The translations under genes were made by a program, and so were the position numbers. Shown piece by piece: positions 18,695-28,229 of a stretch of DNA of 64,000 nt. This DNA is from Bacillota bacterium (lineage in GTDB: Bacteria; Bacillota; Clostridia; Acetivibrionales; DSM-1351). The DNA is taken from NCBI GenBank assembly GCA_023400235.1, contig JAEXFI010000027.1, positions 80,828 through 144,827 of the forward strand, written 5' to 3'. Position 1 is the stretch's first letter; the number at the start of each line of letters is the position of its first letter. The notes under the pieces were generated by a model. It worked only from the letters and a program-made list of their open reading frames with translations. It was not told where the DNA came from and searched no databases.

Positions 18695-19537
18695 TTATTG
18701 GGGTAAGGAATATAACTCTCTGAACCTGTTAGGAGAGCAGCCTACATATTCCTTAAAGACCGAACCGAAATAGCTGCAGTTGTTAAAGCCTGTATCCAGG
18801 GATATGTCCTTAATGTTTTTTTGTGGAAAATTTATCAGCTCTTCCTTGGCGGCATTAACCCTGCACCGAAGGATGTATGTAAAGGGGCTGATGCCGTATT
18901 CCTTTTTAAATATCCTGCAAAGATACGATGCTGAAATACCGGCCTGTGAGGCCAGTTCATCCAGGGCTATATTTTTTTTGAAGTTATTTTTTATAAAGTC
19001 AATAATAATATTCAGCTTTATTATAGGTTTCGCACCGGCTTCCGAGCTTACCTCTTCAATTAGATTATTTATATTTGCTAGAAAGCTGTATAGGGCTCCC
19101 GAGGCTTCAAGCATACTTGCAGCCTTGTTTTCCAGAAGAATTTTATGGAGTTTGTTACAGCAGAAGGCAGCTTCCTCGGGATTGTTAAGGCTTAACACCT
19201 CAAAGGTACCTATACCTGCAGCATTGAGAAGTGCAGGGACACTTGAGCCGGAAAATATTATCCACCTGAGTGACCAGGGCTCTGTAACGGGATAATACTC
19301 GTGAGGTATATTCGGATAAAAGAAAAAGGCAGTTTTCTGCTCAATCAAATATTCCCTGTTACATATTATAAGCTTTCCGGCACCTTGTTCACAAAATGCA
19401 AGGTGGTAGTTAGGGAAGCCATCCTTTCTTGTAACGTGATCCTGATAATGTTCATAACCCACACCTGTTACAAAAAGCGGGAGAGACATATCCCGTTCTG
19501 TAAGGACAGAAAATATTCTTTCCATTTTTTGCTCCAT
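18695..19537 (-). CDS. AraC family transcriptional regulator, divergent from the GH2 gene
   Basis: The 280-residue protein has an N-terminal cupin-like ligand-binding domain (about 15-150; the FPNYHLAFCEQGAGKLII segment is typical) and a C-terminal AraC DNA-binding domain (about 175-275). The two helix-turn-helices read LDELASQAGISASYLCRIFKKEYG and IKDISLDTGFNNCSYFGSVFKEYVG in outline. It is read away from the GH2 gene across a 172-bp shared promoter region holding direct repeats, so it most likely activates the GH2 gene in response to a sugar or glycoside. Alternative targets are the adjacent minus-strand genes. Confidence 0.9.
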   Translation of the reverse strand: MEQKMERIFSVLTERDMSLPLFVTGVGYEHYQDHVTRKDGFPNYHLAFCEQGAGKLIICNREYLIEQKTAFFFYPNIPHEYYPVTEPWSLRWIIFSGSSVPALLNAAGIGTFEVLSLNNPEEAAFCCNKLHKILLENKAASMLEASGALYSFLANINNLIEEVSSEAGAKPIIKLNIIIDFIKNNFKKNIALDELASQAGISASYLCRIFKKEYGISPFTYILRCRVNAAKEELINFPQKNIKDISLDTGFNNCSYFGSVFKEYVGCSPNRFRELYSLPQ

Positions 19538-19542
19538 TTGTT

Positions 19543-19676
19543 CAATATAGTTATAGTAATCAAAATCTTTAGATTGTATACATAATTTCCTTACATATAT
19601 AATAGCAATATAGTTATATTATTGCAAGTATCCCTGATATGGGCACCCAATATTTTTATAAACTCAATATTTTTAT
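19543..19676. promoter_or_regulatory. Divergent promoter region with two sets of direct repeats (candidate AraC sites)
   Basis: CAATATAGTTATA occurs at 19543-19555 and 19606-19618. Separately, CAATATTTTTAT occurs at 19648-19659 and 19665-19676, with a 17-bp period. AraC-type proteins bind direct repeats of about this spacing, so these are candidate operators for the divergent regulator and the GH2 gene. The region is A/T-rich, so chance repeats are possible. Confidence 0.4.
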
Positions 19677-19709
19677 GAATAAAGCGCTGCTGCATAGGAG
19701 GAGTCAGGT

Positions 19710-22700
19710 ATGGAAAAAAGGTATTTCCCTCTGGGAGGGGATTGGTATGTAGCTCTGGACGAAAATGAGATGGGAATAAAAGAGAGATGGTATGAAAATA
19801 CCTTTAAAGAAACGGTCAAGTTACCCGGTACCCTTGATGAAAATGGCATTGGCAGTCCGGTAGCAGCTACCGATACTTTTAGATTGAACCGTATCCGCAA
19901 ATATGTAGGGGCCGCCTGGTACAACAGAATAGTAGTACTGCCTGACAGTATAGTAAGAAAGCACGTTACATTATTTTTGGAAAGATGCATGTGGAAAACA
20001 GAACTGTGGATAAATGGGAATTATGCCGGTTCTCAAAACAGCTTGTGCACTCCTCACAAGTATAAGCTTGACGGAATGCTTAAGGCGGGTGAAAACCTGA
20101 TCAGCATAAGGGTGGATAATTCCCCTGTATTTAATCTGGGAGTCATGAGCCACGGATATTCGGAGGAGGTTCAAACCGTTTGGAACGGCATAGTGGGAAG
20201 AATAGAACTGGATATCAGGGATAAGGTCTATGTGGAGAGAGTAAATGTCTATTCTGAAATGGAAAGCGGCAGGCTGACCACAAGACTGCTGCTGGCAAAT
20301 ACCGGAACAAAGGCGGCCGAAGGCCTGGTTAAGCTTTCTGTACGTCCCAAGGACGGAGAAGCTGTAATCTTAAGGGATTCATATAATTTTAGCATAGGTG
20401 CAGATTCGTCAATTAATGTTGAATTGACTCAGTCCTATGGGGACAGGCTGGGTTTGTGGGATGAGTTTAATCAATATTTATATGAAATGGATGTAGCTTT
20501 GGAATGCCGGGGTGGAAAAGAGCATGAAAGGTATTCTGATTCATGCCGGGTACTTTTCGGTATTCGGAGCTTTGAGGCAGAGGGCCCGGTTTTCAGGCTC
20601 AACGGTAAAAACATATTTTTAAGGGGGACGCATGATGCCGGTAATTTCCCGCTTACAGGGTATCCTTCAATGCAGGTTGAGGACTGGAAACACATCTATC
20701 ATATAGCAAAAGCCTATGGAATAAATCACTTCAGATTTCATTCCTGGTGTCCTGGGGAAGCTGCCTTTACCGCCGCTGATGAAGAGGGGATGATACTGCA
20801 GGCAGAATTGCCCTTATTCGGCTTTACCGCTTCGCCGCTGGGGCAGGATGAACCCAGAGACAGCTTCCTGAGAGAGGAGCTGCTTGCAATTCTGGACGAG
20901 TACGGAAACCATCCGTCCTTTTGCTTGATGTGTATGGGAAATGAGCTGCGCGGAGATTATGAGAAGCTTTCAGAATTTGTTGAACTGGGCAGGAAAACCG
21001 ACGGGAGGCAGCTTTATTCGTCAGCGGCAAACAATGCTGCGGAGCCTGGACTTGGAATCAAGCCCTGTAAAGGTGATCAGTACTATGTTGCCCATGAGGC
21101 AAGGATAAACGGTGAAAGGGTCACCAGGCGCTGTGAGAATGTTTTTAATAAGGAAAGGCCTGAAACAATTTCCGACTACAGTGAGACACTGGAAGGAATA
21201 GAGGTTCCCACCGTATCCCATGAAGTGGGCCAGTGGGAGGTTTATCCTGACTTTGAAGAAATCGGGAGGTATACAGGTGTTCTCAGGGCAAAAAATCTTG
21301 AGACCTTTAAAGAGTCTGCAGTATCAAAACAGCTTTTTCATAAGAATAAGGAATTTGTAAAGGCTTCAGGCAAATTGGCAGTTTTACTGTACAGGGAAGA
21401 AATCGAACGCTCGCTGAGAACAGCGGATTATGGAGGCTTTCAGCTGCTGGACATGCATGATTTTCCTGGACAGGGGACTGCACTTGTGGGCTGGCTGGAT
21501 GCCTTCTGGAATTCAAAGGGTCTGGTGGAGCCGCAAGAATTCAGAAACTGGTGCAGCCATTCTGTGCTTCTGGCAAGGCTGGAAAAACGTGTATGGTTAA
21601 ATAGTGAGGTGTTCAGAGCTGAGGTGGATTTTGCAAACTATAGCCAATACGACTATTCAAAGCTTGATATCAGGTGGGAATTAACCCGAAGTGACGGCAG
21701 GATACACGCTTGCGGTGAATTTAAAAATATCTGCATTCCGCAGGGAAGACTGGCATACCTTGGAGAGGCAGTGACCCGGCTCAAGCCTGTCAAAGCGGCT
21801 GAAAAACTTATATTTAAAACTTTTGCCCACGGCATAAACATAACAAATCAGTGGGATATCTGGGTGTATCCCGAAACCCTGGTTGTTGAAATGCCGGAAG
21901 ACATATATGTTGCCGACAGCTGGAATGACGGAGTGTCCAGAGCCCTGGGCAGGGGGGAAACCGTGCTTATGCTTGCGGGAACATTAAAAAATTCGGAAGC
22001 AATGTGCTTTACCACTCCTTTCTGGAATACCCAGATGTTTGAAAACCAGAGGAAGACCATGGGTATTCTTTGCAGCCCTAATCATCCCGCTCTCCGGGAC
22101 TTCCCTACGGAATATCATGCAAGCTGGCAATGGTGGGAGCTGCTTGCCGATTCCAGGTGTATCGGTATAGATGAGCTGCCGGAAGGCTTTGAGCCCATTG
22201 TCCGTGCAATAGATCACCCTGTCAGAAATAAGAAGCTTGGGGTGGTTTTTGAGGCGAGGGTACTAAAAGGAAAACTTCTGGTATGCAGTCTTGATTTGAA
22301 GGGTGAATTAAGCGGTCTTCCTGTGGCCAGACAGCTAAAATACAGTATTCTGAATTATATGCGGAGTGAAAGTTTTAACCCTGAATTCCGGGTGGAGGAG
22401 AACGTTCTGGCTAATATGCTGTCAAAAAAAGACGTATCGGGTCTAAGTTTGATTACAAAACATATCGAGGCTTCGAATACAAAATATTCCAGCAAGGTGG
22501 AATACATCCTCGAGTCGGATACGTCAAAATTCTGGGTCACAATGGGAGGGCAATACCCCTATGTCATAGATATTGAACTTATGGAAAGCACGGCCATAAA
22601 AGGTTTTACATATCTGCCCAGGCAGGATGGCATGACAATAGGACTTATATCCAGATATGAGATATATGTATCCGGTGATCCTTTACAATATGGTAAGCCT

Positions 22701-22880
22701 GTTGCTTCAGGGAGCTTTGAAAATACCCTTGAAAAACAGGAGATAATTTTGGATTGGATTGATGACGGTTTTAATGTTACCAGGAGCAAGGCCGGAAAAT
22801 ATATCAGATTTGTTGCAGTAGAAGGCTTCAACAATGACAGTGAGGCTGCCATTTGCAGCCTGGATATTATGACGGTATGA
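19710..22880 (+). CDS. Glycoside hydrolase family 2 protein with C-terminal discoidin-like module
   Basis: The 1056-residue protein has the GH2 layout: an N-terminal jelly-roll sugar-binding domain (about 1-180; AWYNRIVVLPD and MWKTELWINGNYAGS are typical), an Ig-like domain, and a TIM barrel from about 295. Glu412 in MCMGNEL is the candidate acid/base and Glu505 in SHEVGQWE the candidate nucleophile. A GGFQLLDMHDFPGQGTALVG segment follows. The last ~150 residues resemble an F5/8-type discoidin (CBM32-like) module. No signal peptide is seen, so it should be intracellular and act on imported oligosaccharides. Family members include beta-galactosidases, beta-glucuronidases and beta-mannosidases; specificity is not decided by sequence. 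The start ATG 19710 is preceded by AGGAGGAG. Confidence 0.87.
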   Translation: MEKRYFPLGGDWYVALDENEMGIKERWYENTFKETVKLPGTLDENGIGSPVAATDTFRLNRIRKYVGAAWYNRIVVLPDSIVRKHVTLFLERCMWKTELWINGNYAGSQNSLCTPHKYKLDGMLKAGENLISIRVDNSPVFNLGVMSHGYSEEVQTVWNGIVGRIELDIRDKVYVERVNVYSEMESGRLTTRLLLANTGTKAAEGLVKLSVRPKDGEAVILRDSYNFSIGADSSINVELTQSYGDRLGLWDEFNQYLYEMDVALECRGGKEHERYSDSCRVLFGIRSFEAEGPVFRLNGKNIFLRGTHDAGNFPLTGYPSMQVEDWKHIYHIAKAYGINHFRFHSWCPGEAAFTAADEEGMILQAELPLFGFTASPLGQDEPRDSFLREELLAILDEYGNHPSFCLMCMGNELRGDYEKLSEFVELGRKTDGRQLYSSAANNAAEPGLGIKPCKGDQYYVAHEARINGERVTRRCENVFNKERPETISDYSETLEGIEVPTVSHEVGQWEVYPDFEEIGRYTGVLRAKNLETFKESAVSKQLFHKNKEFVKASGKLAVLLYREEIERSLRTADYGGFQLLDMHDFPGQGTALVGWLDAFWNSKGLVEPQEFRNWCSHSVLLARLEKRVWLNSEVFRAEVDFANYSQYDYSKLDIRWELTRSDGRIHACGEFKNICIPQGRLAYLGEAVTRLKPVKAAEKLIFKTFAHGINITNQWDIWVYPETLVVEMPEDIYVADSWNDGVSRALGRGETVLMLAGTLKNSEAMCFTTPFWNTQMFENQRKTMGILCSPNHPALRDFPTEYHASWQWWELLADSRCIGIDELPEGFEPIVRAIDHPVRNKKLGVVFEARVLKGKLLVCSLDLKGELSGLPVARQLKYSILNYMRSESFNPEFRVEENVLANMLSKKDVSGLSLITKHIEASNTKYSSKVEYILESDTSKFWVTMGGQYPYVIDIELMESTAIKGFTYLPRQDGMTIGLISRYEIYVSGDPLQYGKPVASGSFENTLEKQEIILDWIDDGFNVTRSKAGKYIRFVAVEGFNNDSEAAICSLDIMTV

Positions 22881-22903
22881 ACACAATCAGCGTAAAGGCA
22901 TAG

Positions 22904-23014
22904 CCGAGGATACCTTTTAAGAAGGCCTTTATAAAGAGAAATGCCGAGCTGTTCCTTGACAAGATAGCAGAAATGGTTTATGTGGGAATTAATTACATTT
23001 ATCGAGGGTTTTAA
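22904..23014 (+). pseudogene. Possible short coding relic between convergent genes
   Basis: A frame bounded by TAG (22901-22903) and TAA (23012-23014) has protein-like content, with a stretch DKIAEMVYVGINYIYRGF, but has no start codon in a sensible place and no ribosome-binding site. It may be the end of a decayed gene. Family not recognised. Confidence 0.18.
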
Positions 23015-23056
23015 AAAGTATTGCAATATGGCTCCCTGTGAGTATAGTAACAGAAT

Positions 23057-23830
23057 TTAATTGCCTTCCCGGTAACCTGCCGGGCTTTTGCCTACAATTG
23101 TTTTGAATATTCTGCTGAAATAAAACTGGTTGGGATATCCTATGGCTTCTCCTATTTCCTTGACCGACATGTCTGGGCTATTTTTTAAAAGATACTTGGC
23201 CTTGTTTATTCTGAGGGATATAAGGTACTTGGACGGGTTTTCACCCACGTGCTTTGTGAAGATCCTGCTCAAATAGGAAGAATTAAAATTAAATTTGTGG
23301 GATATAAGATCAAAGTTTATATCCTGGGCATAATTTTCCTTGATATAAAGTTCCACCAGATGTGCTATTTCCGCGGAAGAATAGGTGTAATTGTCCTTTA
23401 ATTGCAATGTGTTTTGTTTTAAGCTGGTTCTCTGCGCATCCAAAGAAATTCTGATTTTATTTAAAGAGTCCTGAAGTTCTTGTGTTTTCAGTGGTTTAAG
23501 AAGATAGTCCACAGCTTCAAATTTAAGTGCTGATTGAGCATATTTGAAATCATCATATCCACTGATTATAACCTTTTTTATATGCGGATATCTTGCGGAT
23601 ACAATTCTGCACAGCTCCAGGCCATCCATAACGGGCATTTTTATATCGGTTACCAGTACATCCGGACATAGCTTTTCCACCAGTTCCAAAGCAGCCTTGC
23701 CATCTTCGGCGGTAGCAACCGCCTCAAAGCCAAGGTCAAGTGAATTTATTTTCTTCTTGATATTGCTAAGTATCAATTGTTCGTCTTCAGCAATAATTAC
23801 TTTATATTTTAATTTATTTTCCATACTCAT
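23057..23830 (-). CDS. YesN-type response regulator (receiver + AraC HTH)
   Basis: The 257-residue protein has a receiver domain with the acidic pair near Glu15-Asp16, phospho-acceptor Asp62 in LVTDIKMP and a Lys in the LLKPL segment, and a C-terminal AraC domain (about 155-255; the last helix pair reads VKEIGEAIGYPNQFYFSRIFKTIVG). It starts with an ATGA overlap with the histidine kinase, whose 3' end supplies GGAGG. This short form lacks the long middle domain seen in the second YesN protein of this window. It should control the divergent ABC importer at 25899 and perhaps the GH29 gene behind it. Confidence 0.92.
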   Translation of the reverse strand: MSMENKLKYKVIIAEDEQLILSNIKKKINSLDLGFEAVATAEDGKAALELVEKLCPDVLVTDIKMPVMDGLELCRIVSARYPHIKKVIISGYDDFKYAQSALKFEAVDYLLKPLKTQELQDSLNKIRISLDAQRTSLKQNTLQLKDNYTYSSAEIAHLVELYIKENYAQDINFDLISHKFNFNSSYLSRIFTKHVGENPSKYLISLRINKAKYLLKNSPDMSVKEIGEAIGYPNQFYFSRIFKTIVGKSPAGYREGN

Positions 23831-25674
23831 AAGCTTCCTCCGATAGTTATGTTTGTGCCGGTTTTAATATTATCGGCTATCTGGAAAATTGCCTGGTTCT
23901 TATATGACAATTTCAGCCTGATATATATGTTCAAAAGCCCCATGCCATCAAGTTCAAGGCTGGGCAGCAGACCATTTTTATCTATCTCGGCCATTTTGGC
24001 CCGAATACAGTTCAGCTTATGGGGGTCGAAACCCGGTCCGTTATCCTTTACAATAATCTTCCACAGAGTATTTGATTTATATCCAGATATACTGATTTCC
24101 CAGGGCGGCTCATGGCGGGTGCCATATTTTATTGCATTTTCCACCAGAGGCTGTATCAACATTTTAGGAACCTGTATGTTTTTTAAGTCATCATCAAGAG
24201 CAATGATATAGGATAACTTGCTTCCATATCTGAATTTCATACATTTCAAGTATTTCTCGGTATATTCGATTTCGGTGCTCAAATCTACATGAGAGGATTG
24301 ATCGGCGGATATATACCTCAGCATATCGGACAGGTTGCTGCACATCTCAATAATTTGGGTATTCATGGCTTCCTCTGCCATAACGCTGATATTAGCAAGG
24401 GTGTTGTACAAAAAGTGAGGATTCATTTGCGACTGTAACGCCAGCATCTTGGAATGCATCTCGTGCTTCTGGGAAAGCATGAGATCTTCATGGGACTGCT
24501 TTACGGTGGCACTCATTTTCTGGAAAGCCCGGTTCAGATCCTCAAGCTCGTTCAGGTCGCTTGTCAGCTCGGGTACCTGGTTTTGCTGGGAGGAGGAACT
24601 GAGATTGATGGCTTTTATCGCTTTACGAAGGTTTGATATAGGTACGGTTATCTTTTTTGCAGCAAAAAATGACATACTCAAAGCGAACAGCAAAATTAAG
24701 GCTGCCACTAGCATAAGCTTTTTTGAAAAATCAATAACAGGGGAAAGAAGCTTGTTTTCGGATACCGCTACGATGGTAGTCCAGCCGGTGTAGTCCGAAT
24801 ACCTGAAATCAAGCAATTCCTTCTCTCCGCTATAAGGATTAACGGCGCTGAGTGAAGTTTTGCGGGAGGGAAGGGATTGCTTCAATTTAAAGTAATAAGC
24901 ATCGCGGGCAGCCCTTGAATCGGTATTCAGGGGATAGATCAGGATGCCTTCCTCATTATATACGTACATGCTTATATTCGTATTGTTTTTTATGGTTTCC
25001 TCGAGAGTTTTAAAAATAATGTCATAATACTGCTTGACTTCAATGATACCCTGAAGAGTATTATTTTTGTCGTAATACAGCCTGCACAGGGAGATAAAGT
25101 AAATATCCTTGTGCTGAGTGACAAATTTGGATAATTCCTCATCTCTCATTGGCACTGAAAGGTGTTTTTTTCCTTGGGAGTGAATAACTTTATCGTACCA
25201 GGGCTTATTGACCACAGGGTCGGTTCGTTGCCGGTTGTCTGAGCCGGTGCCGAAGACCTTCCCCTTGAAATCATAGAGATATATCTGCTGAACGGGCCTG
25301 CTGGGGCCTATTATTGCAAAAAGTATATCTATTAGCTCCTTGGTATTTTGCATGGAATCGGTTTTTTTATTATTTTCCGAAAGGGTATCGGCATTCAACA
25401 GGCCGTCATCCTGGCTTAAGTAATTGCTGAATCGGTCTTTTACAATATTGGAGTAAAGTGTATTCATGGAAACGGAATTCATCTTTTGAATTTCTATATC
25501 CAACTTTTCAGAGGCCGAAGAGTTAAGGCTTGAGATTGTTGCCGTGGCGTTAAGCTTCAGAAGATTTGATGCCCAAAAGTAAAAAAATAAAACGAAAACG
25601 GCCAAAATAGTTATTATAATGAGGGAATAGGTTAGAAATAAGCTTGATTGTACCGTTGTCAATTTCCTTTTCAT
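23827..25674 (-). CDS. YesM-type sensor histidine kinase
   Basis: The 615-residue membrane kinase has a transmembrane helix near the N-terminus, an extracellular dCache-like sensor of about 260 residues, a second helix near residues 300-320, a HAMP linker, the His_kinase domain with the phospho-His motif MNPHFLYNTLANI, an N-box LIQPLVENAIKYG and a G-box DNGPGF. ATG 25674 is preferred over the upstream ATG at 25716, because GGGAGG with 5-nt spacing precedes it and it gives a normal N-terminus (MKRKLTTVQ). It is coupled to the response regulator. The pair faces the sugar ABC operon and likely senses the same oligosaccharide outside the cell. Confidence 0.92.
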   Translation of the reverse strand: MKRKLTTVQSSLFLTYSLIIITILAVFVLFFYFWASNLLKLNATATISSLNSSASEKLDIEIQKMNSVSMNTLYSNIVKDRFSNYLSQDDGLLNADTLSENNKKTDSMQNTKELIDILFAIIGPSRPVQQIYLYDFKGKVFGTGSDNRQRTDPVVNKPWYDKVIHSQGKKHLSVPMRDEELSKFVTQHKDIYFISLCRLYYDKNNTLQGIIEVKQYYDIIFKTLEETIKNNTNISMYVYNEEGILIYPLNTDSRAARDAYYFKLKQSLPSRKTSLSAVNPYSGEKELLDFRYSDYTGWTTIVAVSENKLLSPVIDFSKKLMLVAALILLFALSMSFFAAKKITVPISNLRKAIKAINLSSSSQQNQVPELTSDLNELEDLNRAFQKMSATVKQSHEDLMLSQKHEMHSKMLALQSQMNPHFLYNTLANISVMAEEAMNTQIIEMCSNLSDMLRYISADQSSHVDLSTEIEYTEKYLKCMKFRYGSKLSYIIALDDDLKNIQVPKMLIQPLVENAIKYGTRHEPPWEISISGYKSNTLWKIIVKDNGPGFDPHKLNCIRAKMAEIDKNGLLPSLELDGMGLLNIYIRLKLSYKNQAIFQIADNIKTGTNITIGGSL

Positions 25675-25822
25675 GGAATCCTCCCAAAACGATATGTGTA
25701 CGTTATATAGAATCAAAAGTTAAAGGCAGGTAAAAAAAGTATATATAATACACCTTATTTATGCATGTTAGTTCTATAAAACTTGTTATACACTTAATCC
25801 AACGGAGGATAAGTAAATTGTA

Positions 25823-25859
25823 CAGATTTTTGACGGTTATGTCAAATAATTAAAATCTG
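25823..25859. promoter_or_regulatory. Nested inverted repeats upstream of the first ABC operon (candidate operator)
   Basis: CAGATTTT (25823-25830) and AAAATCTG (25852-25859) are exact reverse complements, and TGAC (25831-25834) pairs with GTCA (25841-25844) inside them. The element lies about 40 bp ahead of the binding-protein start, where an activator of the YesN type or a repressor could act. It could also be an RNA hairpin. Confidence 0.35.
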
Positions 25860-25898
25860 AGGTTTCTTATCAAAAAATAAAAATTTCAGGAGGCTAAA

Positions 25899-27248
25899 AT
25901 GAAAAAGGCAATTGTACTTACAATTACTTTAGGCTTGCTCAGCAGTGTATTTGCTGGCTGCGGCGCCAAGGATGGAGCACAGAATAGCGGTACTGCGGCA
26001 AGTGACAGCTCGGTTGCGGCGGTTAGCACAACCTCTGAGGCTAAAGGGACAATCTCTTATATGGCAAGTCAGGATTGGGTTCAAAAGGCTGAACAGGAGC
26101 TTGGCTTGAAATTTGAGCAGGAGACAGGTATAAAGGTGGATTATCAGATAATTCCATCGGATCAATATCAAAACTTACTTAAAACCAAGTTAAATGCCGG
26201 AGAGTGTACCGATATTTTCGGCAATCAGAGCGGAAAGTTTGACATTGTATCTCTGCTGAATATAGAAGAGGTTGGGGTGGATCTCTCAAATGAGGAATGG
26301 GCAAAGAGGGTTGATCCCTTGGCGGCAGAACAGCTGACGGTCAACGGCAAGCTATATGGCCTCCCCATGTCCGATGTATCAGCCTGCTGGGGAATCGCTT
26401 ACAACAAAACCATTTTTGAAAAGCTGGGCTTGAAGGTCCCCACAAATTATTCCGAATTTAAAGAGGTCTGCAAAAAGATAAGCGAATCAGGAGTAACACC
26501 TATATATGAATGTGTTTCAGACGGCTGGCACCACGTTCTGTGGTTCCCTGAAATAGGGCCGAGATTTGAGGAAGTAACACCTGGCCTGGCTGAAAAGCTC
26601 AATACCAATCAGGCAGCCTTTGCAGAAGATAAAACCATGCTGTCTGCATTAACACAATTAAAAGAGCTGGTAGATCTGGGGTATTTCGGTAAGAACTACA
26701 TGTCCAATACCTATGCGGATACCGAAAAGAATATGGCGGGCGGAAAGTATGCCATGACCGTATACAATCAAGGATTACCTGCACAGATAGAAAAGGCCTT
26801 CCCGGAAGTAAAGGCAGACACCTTCGGATACTTCGTAATACCTCTGGCTGATAACCAGATAATGAATATAAATCCTGCGGGACCCTCGGAATTTGTATAT
26901 TCAGGATCAAAAAATATAGATGCTGCCAAGAAATATCTTGCATATTTGGCTAAACCTGAAAACTTACAATACCTGGTGGATAACACAGATAAATTCAACA
27001 CTCTTCCTTTTGAAGGAATAAAGGATAAATACTTAGATGAAATAAAGAAATTTTACAGTACTTATACTAAGCATGGAACTGTATACCAGACACAAATAAA
27101 ATATCTTAACCCTCAATGGATGGATATGGGCAAGGATTTGGCAGCAATGTTTACAGGGGCAGCCAAACCTGAATCAGTTTTAAAGTCAATAGACAAAAGG
27201 CGCTCGGATTCGGCAAAAGCAGCTAAAGATCCAGGTTGGTCAAAATAG
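25899..27248 (+). CDS. ABC importer sugar-binding lipoprotein
   Basis: The 449-residue family 1 binding protein has a lipoprotein signal peptide ending in the lipobox VFAGC (Cys near residue 22), followed by a Ser/Ala-rich linker. The mature part shows GLPMSDVSACWGIAYNKTIFEKLGLKVPTNYSEF, the standard cluster of sugar-binding proteins, and MAGGKYAMTVYNQGLP. It is anchored outside the membrane and delivers substrate to the two permeases downstream. The start has AGGAGG at good spacing. Substrate is unknown; the next genes include an alpha-L-fucosidase, so a fucosylated oligosaccharide is possible. Confidence 0.93.
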   Translation: MKKAIVLTITLGLLSSVFAGCGAKDGAQNSGTAASDSSVAAVSTTSEAKGTISYMASQDWVQKAEQELGLKFEQETGIKVDYQIIPSDQYQNLLKTKLNAGECTDIFGNQSGKFDIVSLLNIEEVGVDLSNEEWAKRVDPLAAEQLTVNGKLYGLPMSDVSACWGIAYNKTIFEKLGLKVPTNYSEFKEVCKKISESGVTPIYECVSDGWHHVLWFPEIGPRFEEVTPGLAEKLNTNQAAFAEDKTMLSALTQLKELVDLGYFGKNYMSNTYADTEKNMAGGKYAMTVYNQGLPAQIEKAFPEVKADTFGYFVIPLADNQIMNINPAGPSEFVYSGSKNIDAAKKYLAYLAKPENLQYLVDNTDKFNTLPFEGIKDKYLDEIKKFYSTYTKHGTVYQTQIKYLNPQWMDMGKDLAAMFTGAAKPESVLKSIDKRRSDSAKAAKDPGWSK

Positions 27249-27273
27249 TAAAAAGCAAAGAAGAAAAAATCAG

Positions 27274-27317
27274 TGATAATAATATGCCCGGTAGATTTGA
27301 CTGCTGGGCAATTATCA
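27274..27317 (+). other. mRNA hairpin between binding-protein and permease genes
   Basis: TGATAAT (27274-27280) and TGCCC (27285-27289) pair with ATTATCA (27311-27317) and GGGCA (27306-27310), giving a 12-bp stem with a 4-nt bulge and no T-run. Such hairpins typically stabilise the 5' binding-protein message so that it outnumbers the permease message. Confidence 0.55.
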
Positions 27318-27356
27318 TGATTGGTACAAATAGATTGAAAGTAGAGGAGAGCCACA

Positions 27357-28229
27357 ATGAAAAATAAAATATACCCCTTCTATTTTGTAATAGGAGCACT
27401 TGGCTTGTATCTTCTGTTTATGGTGATCCCTGGAATTATAGGCTTGTTATACTCATTTACAGATTGGAACAGCTTTAGTAAAGAAATAAATTTTATCGGT
27501 TTGGATAACTTTAAAACAATATTTTCTCCTGAGGAACACTACTTCTCAGCTTTATTCAACACAGTATTGTTTACTGTGGCTACAACGGTTTTGAAAACCG
27601 GACTTGGAATAGTTTTCGCTCTGCTGCTTAATGAAGGGATTAAAATGCAGAATTTCCACAGAGGACTTATTTTTATGCCGTCCATCTTATCTTTAATTAT
27701 TGTAGGATTAATATTCAAATCCATTTTGAATCCCGAGACCGGACTTTTAAATGTATTCTTAAACCGTATCGGGCTGGGGTTTCTTGCACAGCAATGGCTT
27801 GTTGATGTAAAGTATGCCTTTGGAACAATTATAGCTGTTGATACCTGGAAAGGTCTAGGCTATATTATGACAATAATTATTGCAGGGTTGCAATCAATCT
27901 CCCCATCATATTATGAGGCCGCCAACATAGACGGCTCAAATTTCTGGGGCAAGTTAAAATATATTACTCTTCCGCTCTTAATGCCTTCCGTCACAGTCAC
28001 AGTCGTATTGAACCTGTTGTATGGCTTGAAGGTCTTTGACTCTGTTTATGTGCTTACAAACGGAGGGCCGGGGTATGCGACTGAAGTGCTGTATACCATG
28101 GTCTTTAAAGATTTTGGACTGGGAAGGTACGGTGTCGGTACCGCCATGTCAACGGTAATGTTTATTGTAATGGTATTTATAGGATATTTTGTCGTCAGAC
28201 TCTTGAACAGAGAGGAGGTAGCAGTATAA
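27357..28229 (+). CDS. Sugar ABC transporter permease (MalF/UgpA type)
   Basis: The 290-residue inner-membrane protein has six predicted helices and the EAA loop in YYEAANIDGSNFWGKLKYITLPLLMP (the conserved EAA---G contact to the ATPase). It pairs with the next permease; its TAA stop and the next ATG share a base (TAATG). No ATPase gene is present in this operon, so a shared MsmK-like ATPase from elsewhere is expected. Confidence 0.94.
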   Translation: MKNKIYPFYFVIGALGLYLLFMVIPGIIGLLYSFTDWNSFSKEINFIGLDNFKTIFSPEEHYFSALFNTVLFTVATTVLKTGLGIVFALLLNEGIKMQNFHRGLIFMPSILSLIIVGLIFKSILNPETGLLNVFLNRIGLGFLAQQWLVDVKYAFGTIIAVDTWKGLGYIMTIIIAGLQSISPSYYEAANIDGSNFWGKLKYITLPLLMPSVTVTVVLNLLYGLKVFDSVYVLTNGGPGYATEVLYTMVFKDFGLGRYGVGTAMSTVMFIVMVFIGYFVVRLLNREEVAV

